Below are positions 8,009 through 16,959 of a stretch of DNA of 59,094 nt, in pieces. The notes beneath the pieces were generated by a model that was not told the DNA's origin, searched no databases, and saw only the letters and a program-made list of their open reading frames with translations. The position numbers were made by a program, and so were the translations under genes. How positions within the stretch are numbered: the first letter of the stretch is position 1; each line of letters starts with the position of its first letter. Source of the DNA: Erwinia psidii (GTDB lineage Bacteria > Pseudomonadota > Gammaproteobacteria > Enterobacterales > Enterobacteriaceae); assembly GCF_003846135.1 (NCBI RefSeq), contig NZ_RHHM01000004.1, positions 244,926 through 304,019 of the forward strand, in the 5' to 3' direction.

Positions 8009-10681
8009 ATGAATGATCAACTCCCGCGTCCCGACCCGGACGCCCTTCTGCAACAGGCTAATGAAAGCGGTCGGGGTAAGCTAAAAATCTATTTTGGTGC
8101 CTGTGCCGGGGTGGGGAAAACCTGGGCGATGTTGCAGGAAGCCCGACGTTTGCGTGCGCAGGGGCTTGAGGTGCTGGCCGGTATTGTGGAAACCCACGGA
8201 CGTGAAGAAACGGCCGCCCTGCTGAAGGGGCTCACCGTATTGCCCAGGCGGGCAACAGGGCCGCATCGCCACCAGGAGTTTGATCTGGACGCGGCGCTGG
8301 CCCGCCATCCGGCGGTGATCCTGATGGATGAACTGGCGCACAGTAACGCGCCCGGTTCACGTCATCCCAAGCGCTGGCAGGATATTCAGGAATTGCTGGA
8401 CGCGGGGATCAATGTGATGACGACTGTCAACGTTCAGCACCTGGAAAGCCTTAACGATGTGGTCGGTGGCGTGACCGGGATCCGCGTGCGGGAAACCGTG
8501 CCCGATCCTTTTTTTGATGCCGCTGATGAGGTGGTGCTGGTTGACCTGCCTGCCGACGATCTCCGTCAGCGTCTGAAAGAGGGTAAAGTGTACATTGGCG
8601 ACCGTGCCGAACGCGCCATTGAAAATTTCTTTCGTAAAGGCAATCTTTTTGCCCTGCGTGAACTGGCGCTGCGTCGTACCGCCGATCGCGTTGATGTTCA
8701 GATGCGCGCCTGGCGGGACAGCCAGGGACGCGAAAAGGTCTGGCACACGCGCGATGCGATTTTGCTGTGCATTGGCGATAACAGCGGCAGTGAAAAGCTG
8801 GTAAGAACCGCTGCCCGCCTCGCTGCCCGTCTCGACAGCGTTTGGCACGCGGTTTATGTCGAAACGCCCAGGCTGCACCGCCTGTCAGAAGCACGGCGGC
8901 GCGGTATTCTGCGAACGTTGCAAATGGCCCAGGATCTGGGGGCAGAAACCGCCACACTGTCCGATCCCCGCGAAGCCGACGCGGTATTGCGCTACGCCCG
9001 CGAACATAATCTGGGCAAAATTGTTATCGGACGCCGCCCGGTGCGCCGCTGGAAACATGATGGCTTCGCCCGACGGCTGGGGCAGCTTGGTCCCGATCTT
9101 GACCTGGTGATCGTCGCCCTGGATGAGCGGCTTTCCGCCCCTGCCAGCCAGCCTTCTGTTACCCGCACGCCGGGTGAAAAATGGCGGCCACAGCTGAAAG
9201 GCAGTGCGGCGGCGCTGGTACTCTGTTCATTAGTGACCCTGGCCGGGCGCTGGCTGCTGCCCGGCGTGGATTCTGTCAATCTGGTGATGGTCTACCTGCT
9301 GGCGGTGGTGGTGGTGGCGCTGCGCTATGGTCGCTGGCCATCAGTGGTGGCAACGGCGCTTAATATCGTCGCCTTTGACCTTTTCTTTGTCACCCCTACC
9401 GGCACCATCGCCGTGTCTGATGTGCAGTATCTGGTGACCTTTGGCGTAATGCTGGCGGTTGGTGTGATTGTCGGTAATCTGACCGCCGGGGTACGTTACC
9501 AGGCGCGGGTTGCGCGTTACCGCGAGCAGCGGGCGAGGCATTTATATGAAATGGCAAAAACCCTCAGTCGGGCGCTGAGCCAGCAGGACATTGCCCAGAC
9601 CCTGCCGCGAAGTCTGGATGCCACTTTGCAGGCAAGAAGTGAATTGCTGTTGCCCGATGGTGAGGGCGAACTGACCACCGTAGGCGAGTCCCGCCTTAGC
9701 GTGTTGCCTGACCGGGCGATTGCCCGCTGGAGCTTTGATAAAGGCCAGCCTGCCGGCGCCGGGACCGATACGCTCCCCGGCGTGCCCTGGCAGATCCTGC
9801 CGCTGAAAGCCGGTAGCGAAACGCTGGGCCTGTTGGTGCTGGAGCCGTTAAATTTGCGGCAGCTGATGATCCCGGAGCAACAGCGGCTTTTGGAAACGTT
9901 CACCGTGCTGATCGCCAACGCGCTCGAGCGGGTTGCCCTGAGTCAGCGCGAGGCGGTTTCCCGTCTGGCTGCCGAGCGTGAACAGTTGCGTAACGCATTG
10001 CTTTCCGCGTTGTCGCATGACTTACGTACACCGCTGACCGTGCTGTTTGGCCAGGCCGAGATCCTGACGTTGGATCTGGCCAGCGAAGGTTCAAAACATG
10101 CGACCCAGGCCAGTGCGATGCGTGAACAAACCCTCAATACCATCCGGCTGGTGAACAATTTGTTGGATATGGCTCGCTTACAGTCCGGCGGCTTCAGTTT
10201 GCGGGCGGAATGGATGGCGCTGGATGAGCTGATTGGCAGCACGCTGAAAATGATGGCGTCCTCACTGGAAGGCCGCAACCTTAAGCTGGATCTGCCATCG
10301 GAGATGTTGCTGATCCACGTCGACGGGCCGCTGATGGAACGGGTGCTGACCAACCTGGTGGAGAACGCGCTGAAATACGCCGGGTCACAGGCAGTGATTG
10401 GTATCAGCGCCCGCATGACATCCCGACAGTGGCTGGCGATTACCGTGTGGGATAATGGTCCGGGTATTGCTGATGGTCAGACAGAACACATTTTTGAGAA
10501 GTTTTCCCGTGGCAACAAAGAGTCTGCCGTACCCGGTGTGGGACTGGGACTGGCTATTTGCCAGGCGATCGTCGCTATTCATGACGGAAAAATTTATGCC
10601 GAGAATCGCCCGGAAGGTGGCGCACGTTTTGTGATTATGCTGCCGATGGGAGAACCTCCGCAGCTTGAAGAATATCAGTAG
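8009..10681 (+). CDS. kdpD: KdpD, sensor histidine kinase for K+ limitation
   Basis: An 890-residue kinase, close to the E. coli length. In order: KdpD sensor domain with Walker A GACAGVGKTW (residues ~30-40), a Usp-like domain (~250-370), four membrane spans (~395-500), a GAF-like region (~520-640), then HisKA with SHDLRTP (His 670) and the ATPase core (NLVENALKYA, DNGPGIA, GVGLGLAI). The start at 8009 is chosen because MNDQLPRPDPDALLQQ matches the family N-terminus; an in-frame upstream extension has no family resemblance. No kdpE follows: the next gene is antiparallel and ends 15 bp past the stop. Confidence 0.96.
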   Translation: MNDQLPRPDPDALLQQANESGRGKLKIYFGACAGVGKTWAMLQEARRLRAQGLEVLAGIVETHGREETAALLKGLTVLPRRATGPHRHQEFDLDAALARHPAVILMDELAHSNAPGSRHPKRWQDIQELLDAGINVMTTVNVQHLESLNDVVGGVTGIRVRETVPDPFFDAADEVVLVDLPADDLRQRLKEGKVYIGDRAERAIENFFRKGNLFALRELALRRTADRVDVQMRAWRDSQGREKVWHTRDAILLCIGDNSGSEKLVRTAARLAARLDSVWHAVYVETPRLHRLSEARRRGILRTLQMAQDLGAETATLSDPREADAVLRYAREHNLGKIVIGRRPVRRWKHDGFARRLGQLGPDLDLVIVALDERLSAPASQPSVTRTPGEKWRPQLKGSAAALVLCSLVTLAGRWLLPGVDSVNLVMVYLLAVVVVALRYGRWPSVVATALNIVAFDLFFVTPTGTIAVSDVQYLVTFGVMLAVGVIVGNLTAGVRYQARVARYREQRARHLYEMAKTLSRALSQQDIAQTLPRSLDATLQARSELLLPDGEGELTTVGESRLSVLPDRAIARWSFDKGQPAGAGTDTLPGVPWQILPLKAGSETLGLLVLEPLNLRQLMIPEQQRLLETFTVLIANALERVALSQREAVSRLAAEREQLRNALLSALSHDLRTPLTVLFGQAEILTLDLASEGSKHATQASAMREQTLNTIRLVNNLLDMARLQSGGFSLRAEWMALDELIGSTLKMMASSLEGRNLKLDLPSEMLLIHVDGPLMERVLTNLVENALKYAGSQAVIGISARMTSRQWLAITVWDNGPGIADGQTEHIFEKFSRGNKESAVPGVGLGLAICQAIVAIHDGKIYAENRPEGGARFVIMLPMGEPPQLEEYQ

Positions 10682-10696
10682 CGCCGTGCTGACGGT

Positions 10697-11302
10697 TCAT
10701 TCAGACAGGCAGCTGGCGATAAAGGCGGCAGCATCAGCAGCACCCTGTGCGGAGATAGTGTGCCCGGTGTCAGGCTCAAAGTGGCTGCTGACCCTGATAC
10801 CCAGTTCCCGCAGTGTTGCCGCAGCCGTTTCGCTTTCTGCACAGGGGATAACATCATCAGCCCTGCCGTGGATCAGCAGTACCGGCGTGTCTTTCACCGC
10901 ATTATAAGGAGGGGGTGAGGCAAGCCTGCCGGAGAACGCCACCACGCCGGCCACCGGCCACCGGCCAGAAACCAGTGCATCCAGTGCCATTATCGCTCCC
11001 TGCGAAAAGCCAGCCAGTATCACATGGTCCAGTTGGTGCTGCATCTGGTGTCGTGCGAGGGTGGCATTGATCACGGCGTCAAAGGCATCACGGGCCTGTA
11101 CAACCCGCTCCGGGCGGTTTTCCGGGGTGATGTCCGTCAGGCTGAACCATTGCCAGCCAGCGCCGTGTTCAAAGTGAAAAGGGGCATTCGGGCTGGCAAC
11201 GCCAAGACCAGGCATACCCGTGGCCCAGTAGGTTCCCAGATTCGCCAAATCCTCACCATTACTGCCGACACCGTGCAATAAAATGACCAGTCTTTTTTTC
11301 AT
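10697..11302 (-). CDS. Alpha/beta hydrolase, carboxylesterase/phospholipase family (YpfH-like)
   Basis: A 201-residue serine hydrolase with LLHGVGSNGEDL near the N-terminus, nucleophile elbow AGFSQGAIMAL, the acid-residue segment LIHGRADDVIP, and the catalytic His in DTGHTIS. These match the phospholipase/carboxylesterase family that includes YpfH and acyl-protein thioesterases; the substrate is unknown. The start is ATG at 11302, preceded by AAGGTTGAAA; longer starts only add low-complexity residues. It converges on kdpD and occupies the place where kdpE would be expected. Confidence 0.85.
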   Translation of the reverse strand: MKKRLVILLHGVGSNGEDLANLGTYWATGMPGLGVASPNAPFHFEHGAGWQWFSLTDITPENRPERVVQARDAFDAVINATLARHQMQHQLDHVILAGFSQGAIMALDALVSGRWPVAGVVAFSGRLASPPPYNAVKDTPVLLIHGRADDVIPCAESETAAATLRELGIRVSSHFEPDTGHTISAQGAADAAAFIASCLSE

Positions 11303-11342
11303 TTTCAACCTTGTATTGGGTGATGACGCCGGGCTTTTTCTG

Positions 11343-11475
11343 CCCGTTAAGCGTGCGGATAAAACAGTCGTGCTGGCCGACAGCAGCAAAATTGGCTATC
11401 GCGCGCTGGCGCATGTCTGCCCATTGAGCGATATCAGCATGATCATCCCTGAAGACGCACCCGGTCTCAAACAAC
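11343..11475 (+). pseudogene. Remnant of a DeoR-family regulator C-terminus
   Basis: The plus-strand frame reads VKRADKTVVLADSSKIGYRA, then LAHVCPLSDISMIIPEDAPG, the typical C-terminal ligand-domain ending of DeoR-family repressors (…ADSSKFG…VCDLSDID…ITDD). No N-terminal helix-turn-helix is found upstream; the sequence before it is the 5' end of the antiparallel esterase. It is therefore a gene fragment. The surrounding 11303-11594 holds no other gene that I can support. Confidence 0.6.
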
Positions 11476-11594
11476 GTGCCAAATACGGCACAAAATGTGG
11501 TGGTAGAGCCAGAGAAGAAATAACGCCGACGCCGCTCAGGCCCGGATGTCAGCGCTTTTTAATCAACAGTCTCTCTGGATAAGACAAACTGAAC

Positions 11595-12242
11595 TCAGTG
11601 ATGCAGCATTTCTTCCACGATTTGCTCTTTATTCAGTGTCCAGGGATAGAATGTTGGCCAGTTGTCCATCTCGCTCAGTAAAGCCTGCTGTGACGTGTTG
11701 CCAAAAAAGATGTGAAAATGCGAGGACCTGCGTGGCGCGATGATGTGATCGCTGAACTGCACATAAGCAGGAGCCAACGACGGTTTATCCCGGCATTCAA
11801 ACAGATAACGTACGCCTTTTTTGCCAGACACATAGGTCAGAATTTTGTATCCAACGTAGTCATAATGGCAGGCGCTGACCTTATCGCCCCGGTGGAATTC
11901 GATCACATTATTTTCAATGCCAATCATATCCACATCCGTTGCATATCCTTTCCTGTAGTAGGCGCGGTACTCCTCCAGCGTTTTTTCTCCTTTTTTGGCT
12001 TTCTGTTGCAATACGGGATCCAGATCGCCTCTCAGCAGATAAGGGTTGAGTGATTGCCAGAGGCCGTCCCAGTCGCTTAACTGGCGGTTTTTAACATTAA
12101 TATCGTCAAAGATCCCTTCACTGGCCTGGCGTTCTGTTTCAGACAGCGGTGCGCCATGATTGTGGGCGCCATGAGCGAATGACGTGGCGCTGGTGAGGCC
12201 GATGGTGATACCCAGAACAGCGGCAGATACCTTTCTTAACAT
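11595..12242 (-). CDS. zinT: ZinT, periplasmic zinc-binding protein
   Basis: A 215-residue secreted protein of the ZinT/YodA family, matching the usual ~216. A signal peptide ([20 protein letters not shown], cut after SFA) is followed by the His-rich HGAHNHG, and the lipocalin-like domain ends in the metal-binding SSHFHIFFG motif. ZinT captures zinc in the periplasm and hands it to ZnuA. A Zur-like dyad lies 34 bp upstream of its start, consistent with induction under zinc limitation. Ribosome site AGGAGAAAAGG precedes the ATG. Confidence 0.95.
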   Translation of the reverse strand: MLRKVSAAVLGITIGLTSATSFAHGAHNHGAPLSETERQASEGIFDDINVKNRQLSDWDGLWQSLNPYLLRGDLDPVLQQKAKKGEKTLEEYRAYYRKGYATDVDMIGIENNVIEFHRGDKVSACHYDYVGYKILTYVSGKKGVRYLFECRDKPSLAPAYVQFSDHIIAPRRSSHFHIFFGNTSQQALLSEMDNWPTFYPWTLNKEQIVEEMLHH

Positions 12243-12275
12243 CCTTTTCTCCTGTGAAACGGGTTGTTTTATTTT

Positions 12276-12293
12276 GATACGTTATAACATATC
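12276..12293 (-). promoter_or_regulatory. Zur-like operator of zinT
   Basis: GATACGTTATAACATATC is a nearly perfect palindrome (one mismatched pair) centred on GTTATAAC, which resembles the core of enterobacterial Zur boxes (TGTTATA-TATAACA type). Its place just upstream of zinT supports the assignment; sequence match alone is moderate. Confidence 0.6.
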
Positions 12294-12401
12294 GAATTAA
12301 CCGTAAAAAGAGATTCACCCGGATCATTTGCGACACACTGTCGCAGGTGCGGATGAAAATGCACTAAGATCCGTTCTTTTAGCAAGAAAAGTGAGCCTGT
12401 C

Positions 12402-14234
12402 ATGCTGTATCGACGCTTTGAACGACTTATCGATATTTTCCGGGATGCGCCCGGCAATACCCCGCCAAATCGTGTCTGGGCTTTTTATGTCTACTATTTA
12501 CGTCAGGTGTGGCAAAGTTTCGCCATGTTGCTGGTGGTCGGGCTGATCGCCTCACTGATTGAAGTGGCGATGTTCCGTTACCTGAGCACTATTATCGATA
12601 TGGTAAACAGCACGTCGTCTGAACGTTTTTTCAGTCAACATGCCACTGAGCTGATCTGGATGGCTGTGGTGGCCTTGCTGTTACGTCCCATCTTTATCGG
12701 GCTGCATGACTTGCTGGTACACCAGACCATTAATCCCGGTATGACCAGTATGATCCGCTGGCAGAACCACAATTATGTCCTCAGGCAAAGCCTGAATTTT
12801 TTCCAGAACGACTTTGCCGGACGTATCGCTCAGCGCATCATGCAAACCGGCAATGCCCTCCGTGATTCAGCGGTACAGGCCGTGGATGCGCTGTGGCATG
12901 TACTGATTTATGCCATTACCTCATTGGTGCTGTTTGCTGAAGCTGACTGGCGGCTGATGATCCCATTGCTGCTATGGATTCTGGGTTATATCCTCAGCCT
13001 GAGCTACTTTGTGCCGAGGGTAAAATCCCGATCTGTCGCTTCATCGGAGTCCCGCTCGAAACTGATGGGCACTATCGTCGATGGCTATACCAACATTGTC
13101 ACGCTCAAACTGTTTGCACACAGCGATCTGGAGCGTTCCTACGCGCGTAAGGCAATAAGTGAGCAGACTGACAGAACCCGTGAGCAGGGGCGTATGGTCA
13201 CCAGTATGGACGTGGCGATCACCACCCTTAACGGCATGCTGATTGTATCCACTACCGGGCTGGCGCTGTGGCTGTGGACACAGTCGCTGATAAGCGTTGG
13301 AGCTATTGCGCTGGCAACGGGCCTGGTGATCCGCATCGTCAACATGTCCGGCTGGATTATGTGGGTAGTGAATGGCATTTTCGAAAATATTGGCATGGTT
13401 CAGGATGGGCTGAAAACCATCGCCCAGCCGGTTGCGGTGACCGATAAACCACAGGCCACCGAGCTGAAAGTCTGCCACGGTGAAATTCGTTATGACGGGG
13501 TGAATTTCAACTATGACCAGCAGCGTCAGGTCATTGAAAATCTGCAACTGACCATTAATGCCGGTGAGAAAATCGGGCTGATTGGGCCATCGGGCGCAGG
13601 AAAATCCACGCTGGTGAATTTGTTGCTACGCCTCTACGACCTGAACGGAGGACGTATTGTCATTGACGGGCAGGATATCGCCCATGTCAGTCAGGAAAGC
13701 CTGCGGGCGCAGATTGGCATGATCACCCAGGATACGTCGCTGCTACATCGCTCAATTCGTGACAACCTGCTGTATGGTCGTCCTGACGCCACCAGTGAGG
13801 AACTGCAACAGGCAATCCATCGTGCCAGGGCCGATGAATTTATTCCGGGGCTTTCCGATTCTGAGGGGCGCTATGGCCTTGATGCCCACGTTGGTGAGCG
13901 GGGCGTGAAGCTGTCGGGAGGACAGCGACAGCGTATTGCTATTGCCAGAGTACTGCTGAAAGATGCACCCATTCTGATCATGGATGAAGCGACATCAGCG
14001 CTGGATTCAGAAGTGGAAGCGGCCATTCAGGAGAGCCTTGAAACGCTTATGTCCGGCAAAACGGTGATTGCCATCGCGCACCGCTTATCGACCATTGCCA
14101 AAATGGACCGTCTGGTGGTGCTGCAACAGGGAAAAATCGCCGAAACAGGCAGTCACGCGGAGCTGCTGGCGAAAGGTGGGCTTTATGCCCGTTTGTGGCG
14201 TCACCAGACCGGCGGTTTTGTCGGGGAGGATTAA
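12402..14234 (+). CDS. ABC exporter, fused membrane and ATPase domains
   Basis: A 610-residue half-transporter. Residues ~1-340 hold six membrane spans of an exporter domain; residues ~360-600 are the ATPase, with Walker A GPSGAGKST, Q-loop MITQDTS, signature KLSGGQRQRIA, Walker B ILIMDEATSALD and H-loop IAHRLST. It should dimerise and export an unknown substrate (multidrug/lipid-type exporters share this layout). It starts at ATG 12402 after AAGAAAAGTGAG. Its last 4 bases overlap the convergent gene on the other strand. Confidence 0.9.
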   Translation: MLYRRFERLIDIFRDAPGNTPPNRVWAFYVYYLRQVWQSFAMLLVVGLIASLIEVAMFRYLSTIIDMVNSTSSERFFSQHATELIWMAVVALLLRPIFIGLHDLLVHQTINPGMTSMIRWQNHNYVLRQSLNFFQNDFAGRIAQRIMQTGNALRDSAVQAVDALWHVLIYAITSLVLFAEADWRLMIPLLLWILGYILSLSYFVPRVKSRSVASSESRSKLMGTIVDGYTNIVTLKLFAHSDLERSYARKAISEQTDRTREQGRMVTSMDVAITTLNGMLIVSTTGLALWLWTQSLISVGAIALATGLVIRIVNMSGWIMWVVNGIFENIGMVQDGLKTIAQPVAVTDKPQATELKVCHGEIRYDGVNFNYDQQRQVIENLQLTINAGEKIGLIGPSGAGKSTLVNLLLRLYDLNGGRIVIDGQDIAHVSQESLRAQIGMITQDTSLLHRSIRDNLLYGRPDATSEELQQAIHRARADEFIPGLSDSEGRYGLDAHVGERGVKLSGGQRQRIAIARVLLKDAPILIMDEATSALDSEVEAAIQESLETLMSGKTVIAIAHRLSTIAKMDRLVVLQQGKIAETGSHAELLAKGGLYARLWRHQTGGFVGED

Positions 14235-15358
14235 TCACCGCGCCGGAAGGGAAGGGCCTGCCGTGCGTCTTCTGCCCAGGCGCGCACCCCTTCCCGTTCC
14301 TGTTGCAGAAAATCGGCTACCGCAGCCTGTAATCCCGGATGTTGCAGGCAGTGCCAGGAGTGGGTAAGTGTGGGTTCAAAACCGCGTACCAGTTTGTGTT
14401 CGCCCTGAGCACCGGCATCAAATCGTTGCAGACGGTGACTGATGGCGTAATCCATTCCCTGCCAGAAGCAGGTTTCAAAATGCAGCCGGTTAAAGTCTGC
14501 CAGACATCCCCAGTACCGGCCATAAAGGGTATGACTGTCCACAAGGCTGAAAGCCATGGCGACGGCAAGGCCGTTTTGCCTTACCAGCACCACACGGATA
14601 GCCTGCGGCATTCTCTCACTGAGCAGGCTGAAGAACTGACGTGTCAGATAAGGGTACTGACCGCGCACGGCGTAAGTGTTGGCATAACAGTCATAGACAA
14701 AGTTCCACTGAGATTCACTTAGCTGATCGCCTGCCAGCCACTCAAATTCAACGCCCTGACGGCTCACCAGCTCACGTTCTTTGCGGATCTGTTTACGCTT
14801 GCGTGACATCAGCGAATCGAGGAAATCCTGGAAATCACGGTAGCCGGGATTGTGCCAGTGGTACTGACAACCGGTGCGGTGTAGCCAGTTGGGGTCCTCT
14901 GCCAGCAACGAGGCGGTTTGTGCATTACCGAAATTGATATGCGCGCTGTGCAACTGACGCTGTTTTAAAAACGCGGGAATGCCCTGCAACAATTGTTTTG
15001 CCGCTTGCGCTTCGCCCAGTAAACGTGCACCGGTCACCGGGCTGAAGGGCACTGCAGCCAGCCATTTAGGATAATAAGGCAGTCCGGCACGCTGGCAGGC
15101 ATCTGCCCAGCCATGATCAAAGACGTACTCGCCCCTTGAATGGAATTTACGGTAGCCTGGCAGTGCTGCATGAACGTTGCCATCCTCAATCCACAGCAGA
15201 TGTTCCGGCTGCCAGCCTGTCTCTCTGCTCAGACAGCCGCTCTCCTCCAGGGTGCTGAGAAAGGCGTGGCGCAGAAAGGGTTGATCGTCAGGGGTGAGTG
15301 CATCCCACTGACTGGCGGGAAGGTCGGTCAGCTGGGGCAGAAGGGTTAGTGACATCAA
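14231..15358 (-). CDS. FemAB-like / GNAT-fold protein (DUF482 type)
   Basis: A 375-residue protein resembling the DUF482 family (FemAB-like, PF04339 type): HAFLSTLEESGC near the start, a mid segment FLDSLMSRKRKQIRKERELV, and the late YGRYWGCLADFNRLHFETCF and FDAGAQGEHKLVRGFEP motifs. Such proteins have an acyltransferase fold and are called peptidoglycan-related by homology, but their reaction is unproven. The start may be Met1 or Met2. The gene converges with the exporter, overlapping by 4 bp. Confidence 0.85.
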   Translation of the reverse strand: MMSLTLLPQLTDLPASQWDALTPDDQPFLRHAFLSTLEESGCLSRETGWQPEHLLWIEDGNVHAALPGYRKFHSRGEYVFDHGWADACQRAGLPYYPKWLAAVPFSPVTGARLLGEAQAAKQLLQGIPAFLKQRQLHSAHINFGNAQTASLLAEDPNWLHRTGCQYHWHNPGYRDFQDFLDSLMSRKRKQIRKERELVSRQGVEFEWLAGDQLSESQWNFVYDCYANTYAVRGQYPYLTRQFFSLLSERMPQAIRVVLVRQNGLAVAMAFSLVDSHTLYGRYWGCLADFNRLHFETCFWQGMDYAISHRLQRFDAGAQGEHKLVRGFEPTLTHSWHCLQHPGLQAAVADFLQQEREGVRAWAEDARQALPFRRGD

Positions 15359-15413
15359 GGCGCTCCGTCTTCATTCCGTTACCAGTAAACCATCAGCCGC
15401 TAAAGTGACGTTT

Positions 15414-15494
15414 TTACGCGCGAAGATCAATGTCTGCAACGCGGCGGGTGTTATCGATGGCGGTCAACATCCGCACCTGATTAAGTTCTGGCAT
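15414..15494 (-). CDS. Possible 26-residue peptide
   Basis: ATG 15494 to TAA 15414 encodes a charged 26-residue peptide beginning MPELNQVRMLTAIDN and ending DIDLRA. An AAAGGA ribosome site lies five bases before the ATG, better than expected by chance. It sits 55 bp before the FemAB-like gene on the same strand and is divergent from the MarA-type regulator. I do not recognise it; it could be a leader peptide, a small protein or noise. Confidence 0.35.
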   Translation of the reverse strand: MPELNQVRMLTAIDNTRRVADIDLRA

Positions 15495-15705
15495 AAACGT
15501 CCTTTTACTGCGTTTGTCTCTGCGTGCGGTTTCAAATTATCTGTTTGAACTGTTTTAAGCTTCTTTGTAACATGCGTTTCACAAATTTTGATAAGTTACG
15601 GTATTAGTTGCATATTAACGGGTGATCAACAAACCGCAGCATGTTTAAAATCAACATCGTGACAGCTCTGGCGTGATACGCCGGGGGGCTGGGAGGAGAG
15701 AGTAA

Positions 15706-16053
15706 ATGAAAGGGGAAATTGTGGATGTCATTATCGACTGGATTGAACAGCATCTGGACGATGGCCTGAGTATTGAAGCGGTTGCCGCGCGATCTGGTTA
15801 CTCAAAATGGCATCTTCAGCGTGTATTTAAAGAGAAAAAAGGCATTACGCTGGGGTCATTTATCCGTTGCCGCCGTATGGATGAGGCCGCAAAAAATCTG
15901 ATTGGCTCACGCAAGACCATTATGACTATTTCAATGGATCTCGGTTTCTCCTCGCAGCAGTGTTTCCAGCGCGTGTTTAAAAAACACTTTAATCTTACGC
16001 CAAAAGACTACCGTAACCAGTATCGCGAGTCATGCGGACTCCGGGCCGATTAA
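15706..16053 (+). CDS. AraC-family regulator of the MarA/SoxS/RamA type
   Basis: A 115-residue protein that is only the AraC DNA-binding domain, as in MarA, SoxS and RamA. The first helix-turn-helix contains YSKWHLQRVFKEKKG, the hallmark of this group; the second contains SMDLGFSSQQCFQRVFKKHF, ending in LTPKDYRNQY. These activators bind mar/sox/rob boxes and induce efflux and stress genes. Divergence from RamA elsewhere prevents a firm name. Strong ribosome site GGGAGGAGAGAG. No adjacent repressor (marR, soxR, ramR) is visible, so its control is unclear. Confidence 0.85.
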   Translation: MKGEIVDVIIDWIEQHLDDGLSIEAVAARSGYSKWHLQRVFKEKKGITLGSFIRCRRMDEAAKNLIGSRKTIMTISMDLGFSSQQCFQRVFKKHFNLTPKDYRNQYRESCGLRAD

Positions 16054-16179
16054 CAAAGTCTGTGCGGTAATGTTGCAGGGTGAAATGGGTTAAATTGCCG
16101 CTTTATATCGCAGCGTAATGCAAAATTTAACATTTCATCAGGTATAATGACTGCCCTGCTAAATTGTTGACTGGATGTT

Positions 16180-16686
16180 ATGGAACGTTTCACTGAAAAC
16201 CTTATTTATGCTTCGCGCTGGCTGTTGGCACCGGTTTATCTTGGATTGTCGATAGGGCTGTTGGCGTTAATGATCAAGTTTTTCCAGGAAGCTGTTCATT
16301 TGCTGCCAAACGTGTTGGCCATGGCTGAGAACGATTTGGTACTGGTACTGCTATCAATGATCGATCTGACGCTGGTTGGTGGCCTGCTGGTGATGGTGAT
16401 GTTTTCCGGCTATGAAAATTTCGTCTCCAGGCTGGATATCTCTGAGAAAAAAGAAAAGCTTAGTTGGCTGGGCAAAATGGACTCCAGTTCGTTGAAAAAC
16501 AAAGTGGCAGCATCCATTGTGGCGATATCTTCCATTCATCTGTTACGGGTATTTATGGATGCGAAGAATATTCCCGATAATAAGTTGCTGTGGTACGTGA
16601 TTATCCACCTGACCTTTGTCCTGTCGGCATTTGTGATGGGCTATCTGGACGGCATGTCTCGTCGCGAGAAATACACCCATAGCTAA
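16180..16686 (+). CDS. yqhA: YqhA family inner-membrane protein (UPF0114)
   Basis: A 168-residue protein with four predicted spans and the family segments [20 protein letters not shown], the [20 protein letters not shown] helix and the [19 protein letters not shown] helix. It matches YqhA/UPF0114 in length; function is unknown, though membrane channel-like roles have been proposed. A TATAAT at 16142-16147 may be its -10 element. It is followed by a perfect 10-bp inverted repeat. Confidence 0.93.
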   Translation: MERFTENLIYASRWLLAPVYLGLSIGLLALMIKFFQEAVHLLPNVLAMAENDLVLVLLSMIDLTLVGGLLVMVMFSGYENFVSRLDISEKKEKLSWLGKMDSSSLKNKVAASIVAISSIHLLRVFMDAKNIPDNKLLWYVIIHLTFVLSAFVMGYLDGMSRREKYTHS

Positions 16687-16695
16687 TTCTTCCCG

Positions 16696-16717
16696 CCTGT
16701 CCGGCGTGCCGGACAGG
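16696..16717 (+). terminator. Inverted repeat after yqhA, possible terminator
   Basis: CCTGTCCGGC and GCCGGACAGG form a perfect 10-bp stem with a 2-base spacer, 10 bp after the yqhA stop. There is no immediate T-run, so termination is possible but not certain. The rest of 16718-16959 shows no gene. Confidence 0.45.
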
Positions 16718-16959
16718 TTGTCCTGTCCTGTTCTGTGCTGATTTTTTCTTGCCTGCACAGAGGAAAATTGCATAAAAAGCGGTGCAGAGATCTTACCCTC
16801 ATGCCGATAAAACAGTGATGTTGATTAGAATCCGGCAGATTGCCTGCATTAACCTGATGTTATCTGGTATTCACCTTGCGTCTTTTTTGAGGCCGTGCTG
16901 TAAAACGGTGTGCGGCATGACGGTGTAATGGTGGTGGTCACTGAGGAAAGAGATGTCTG

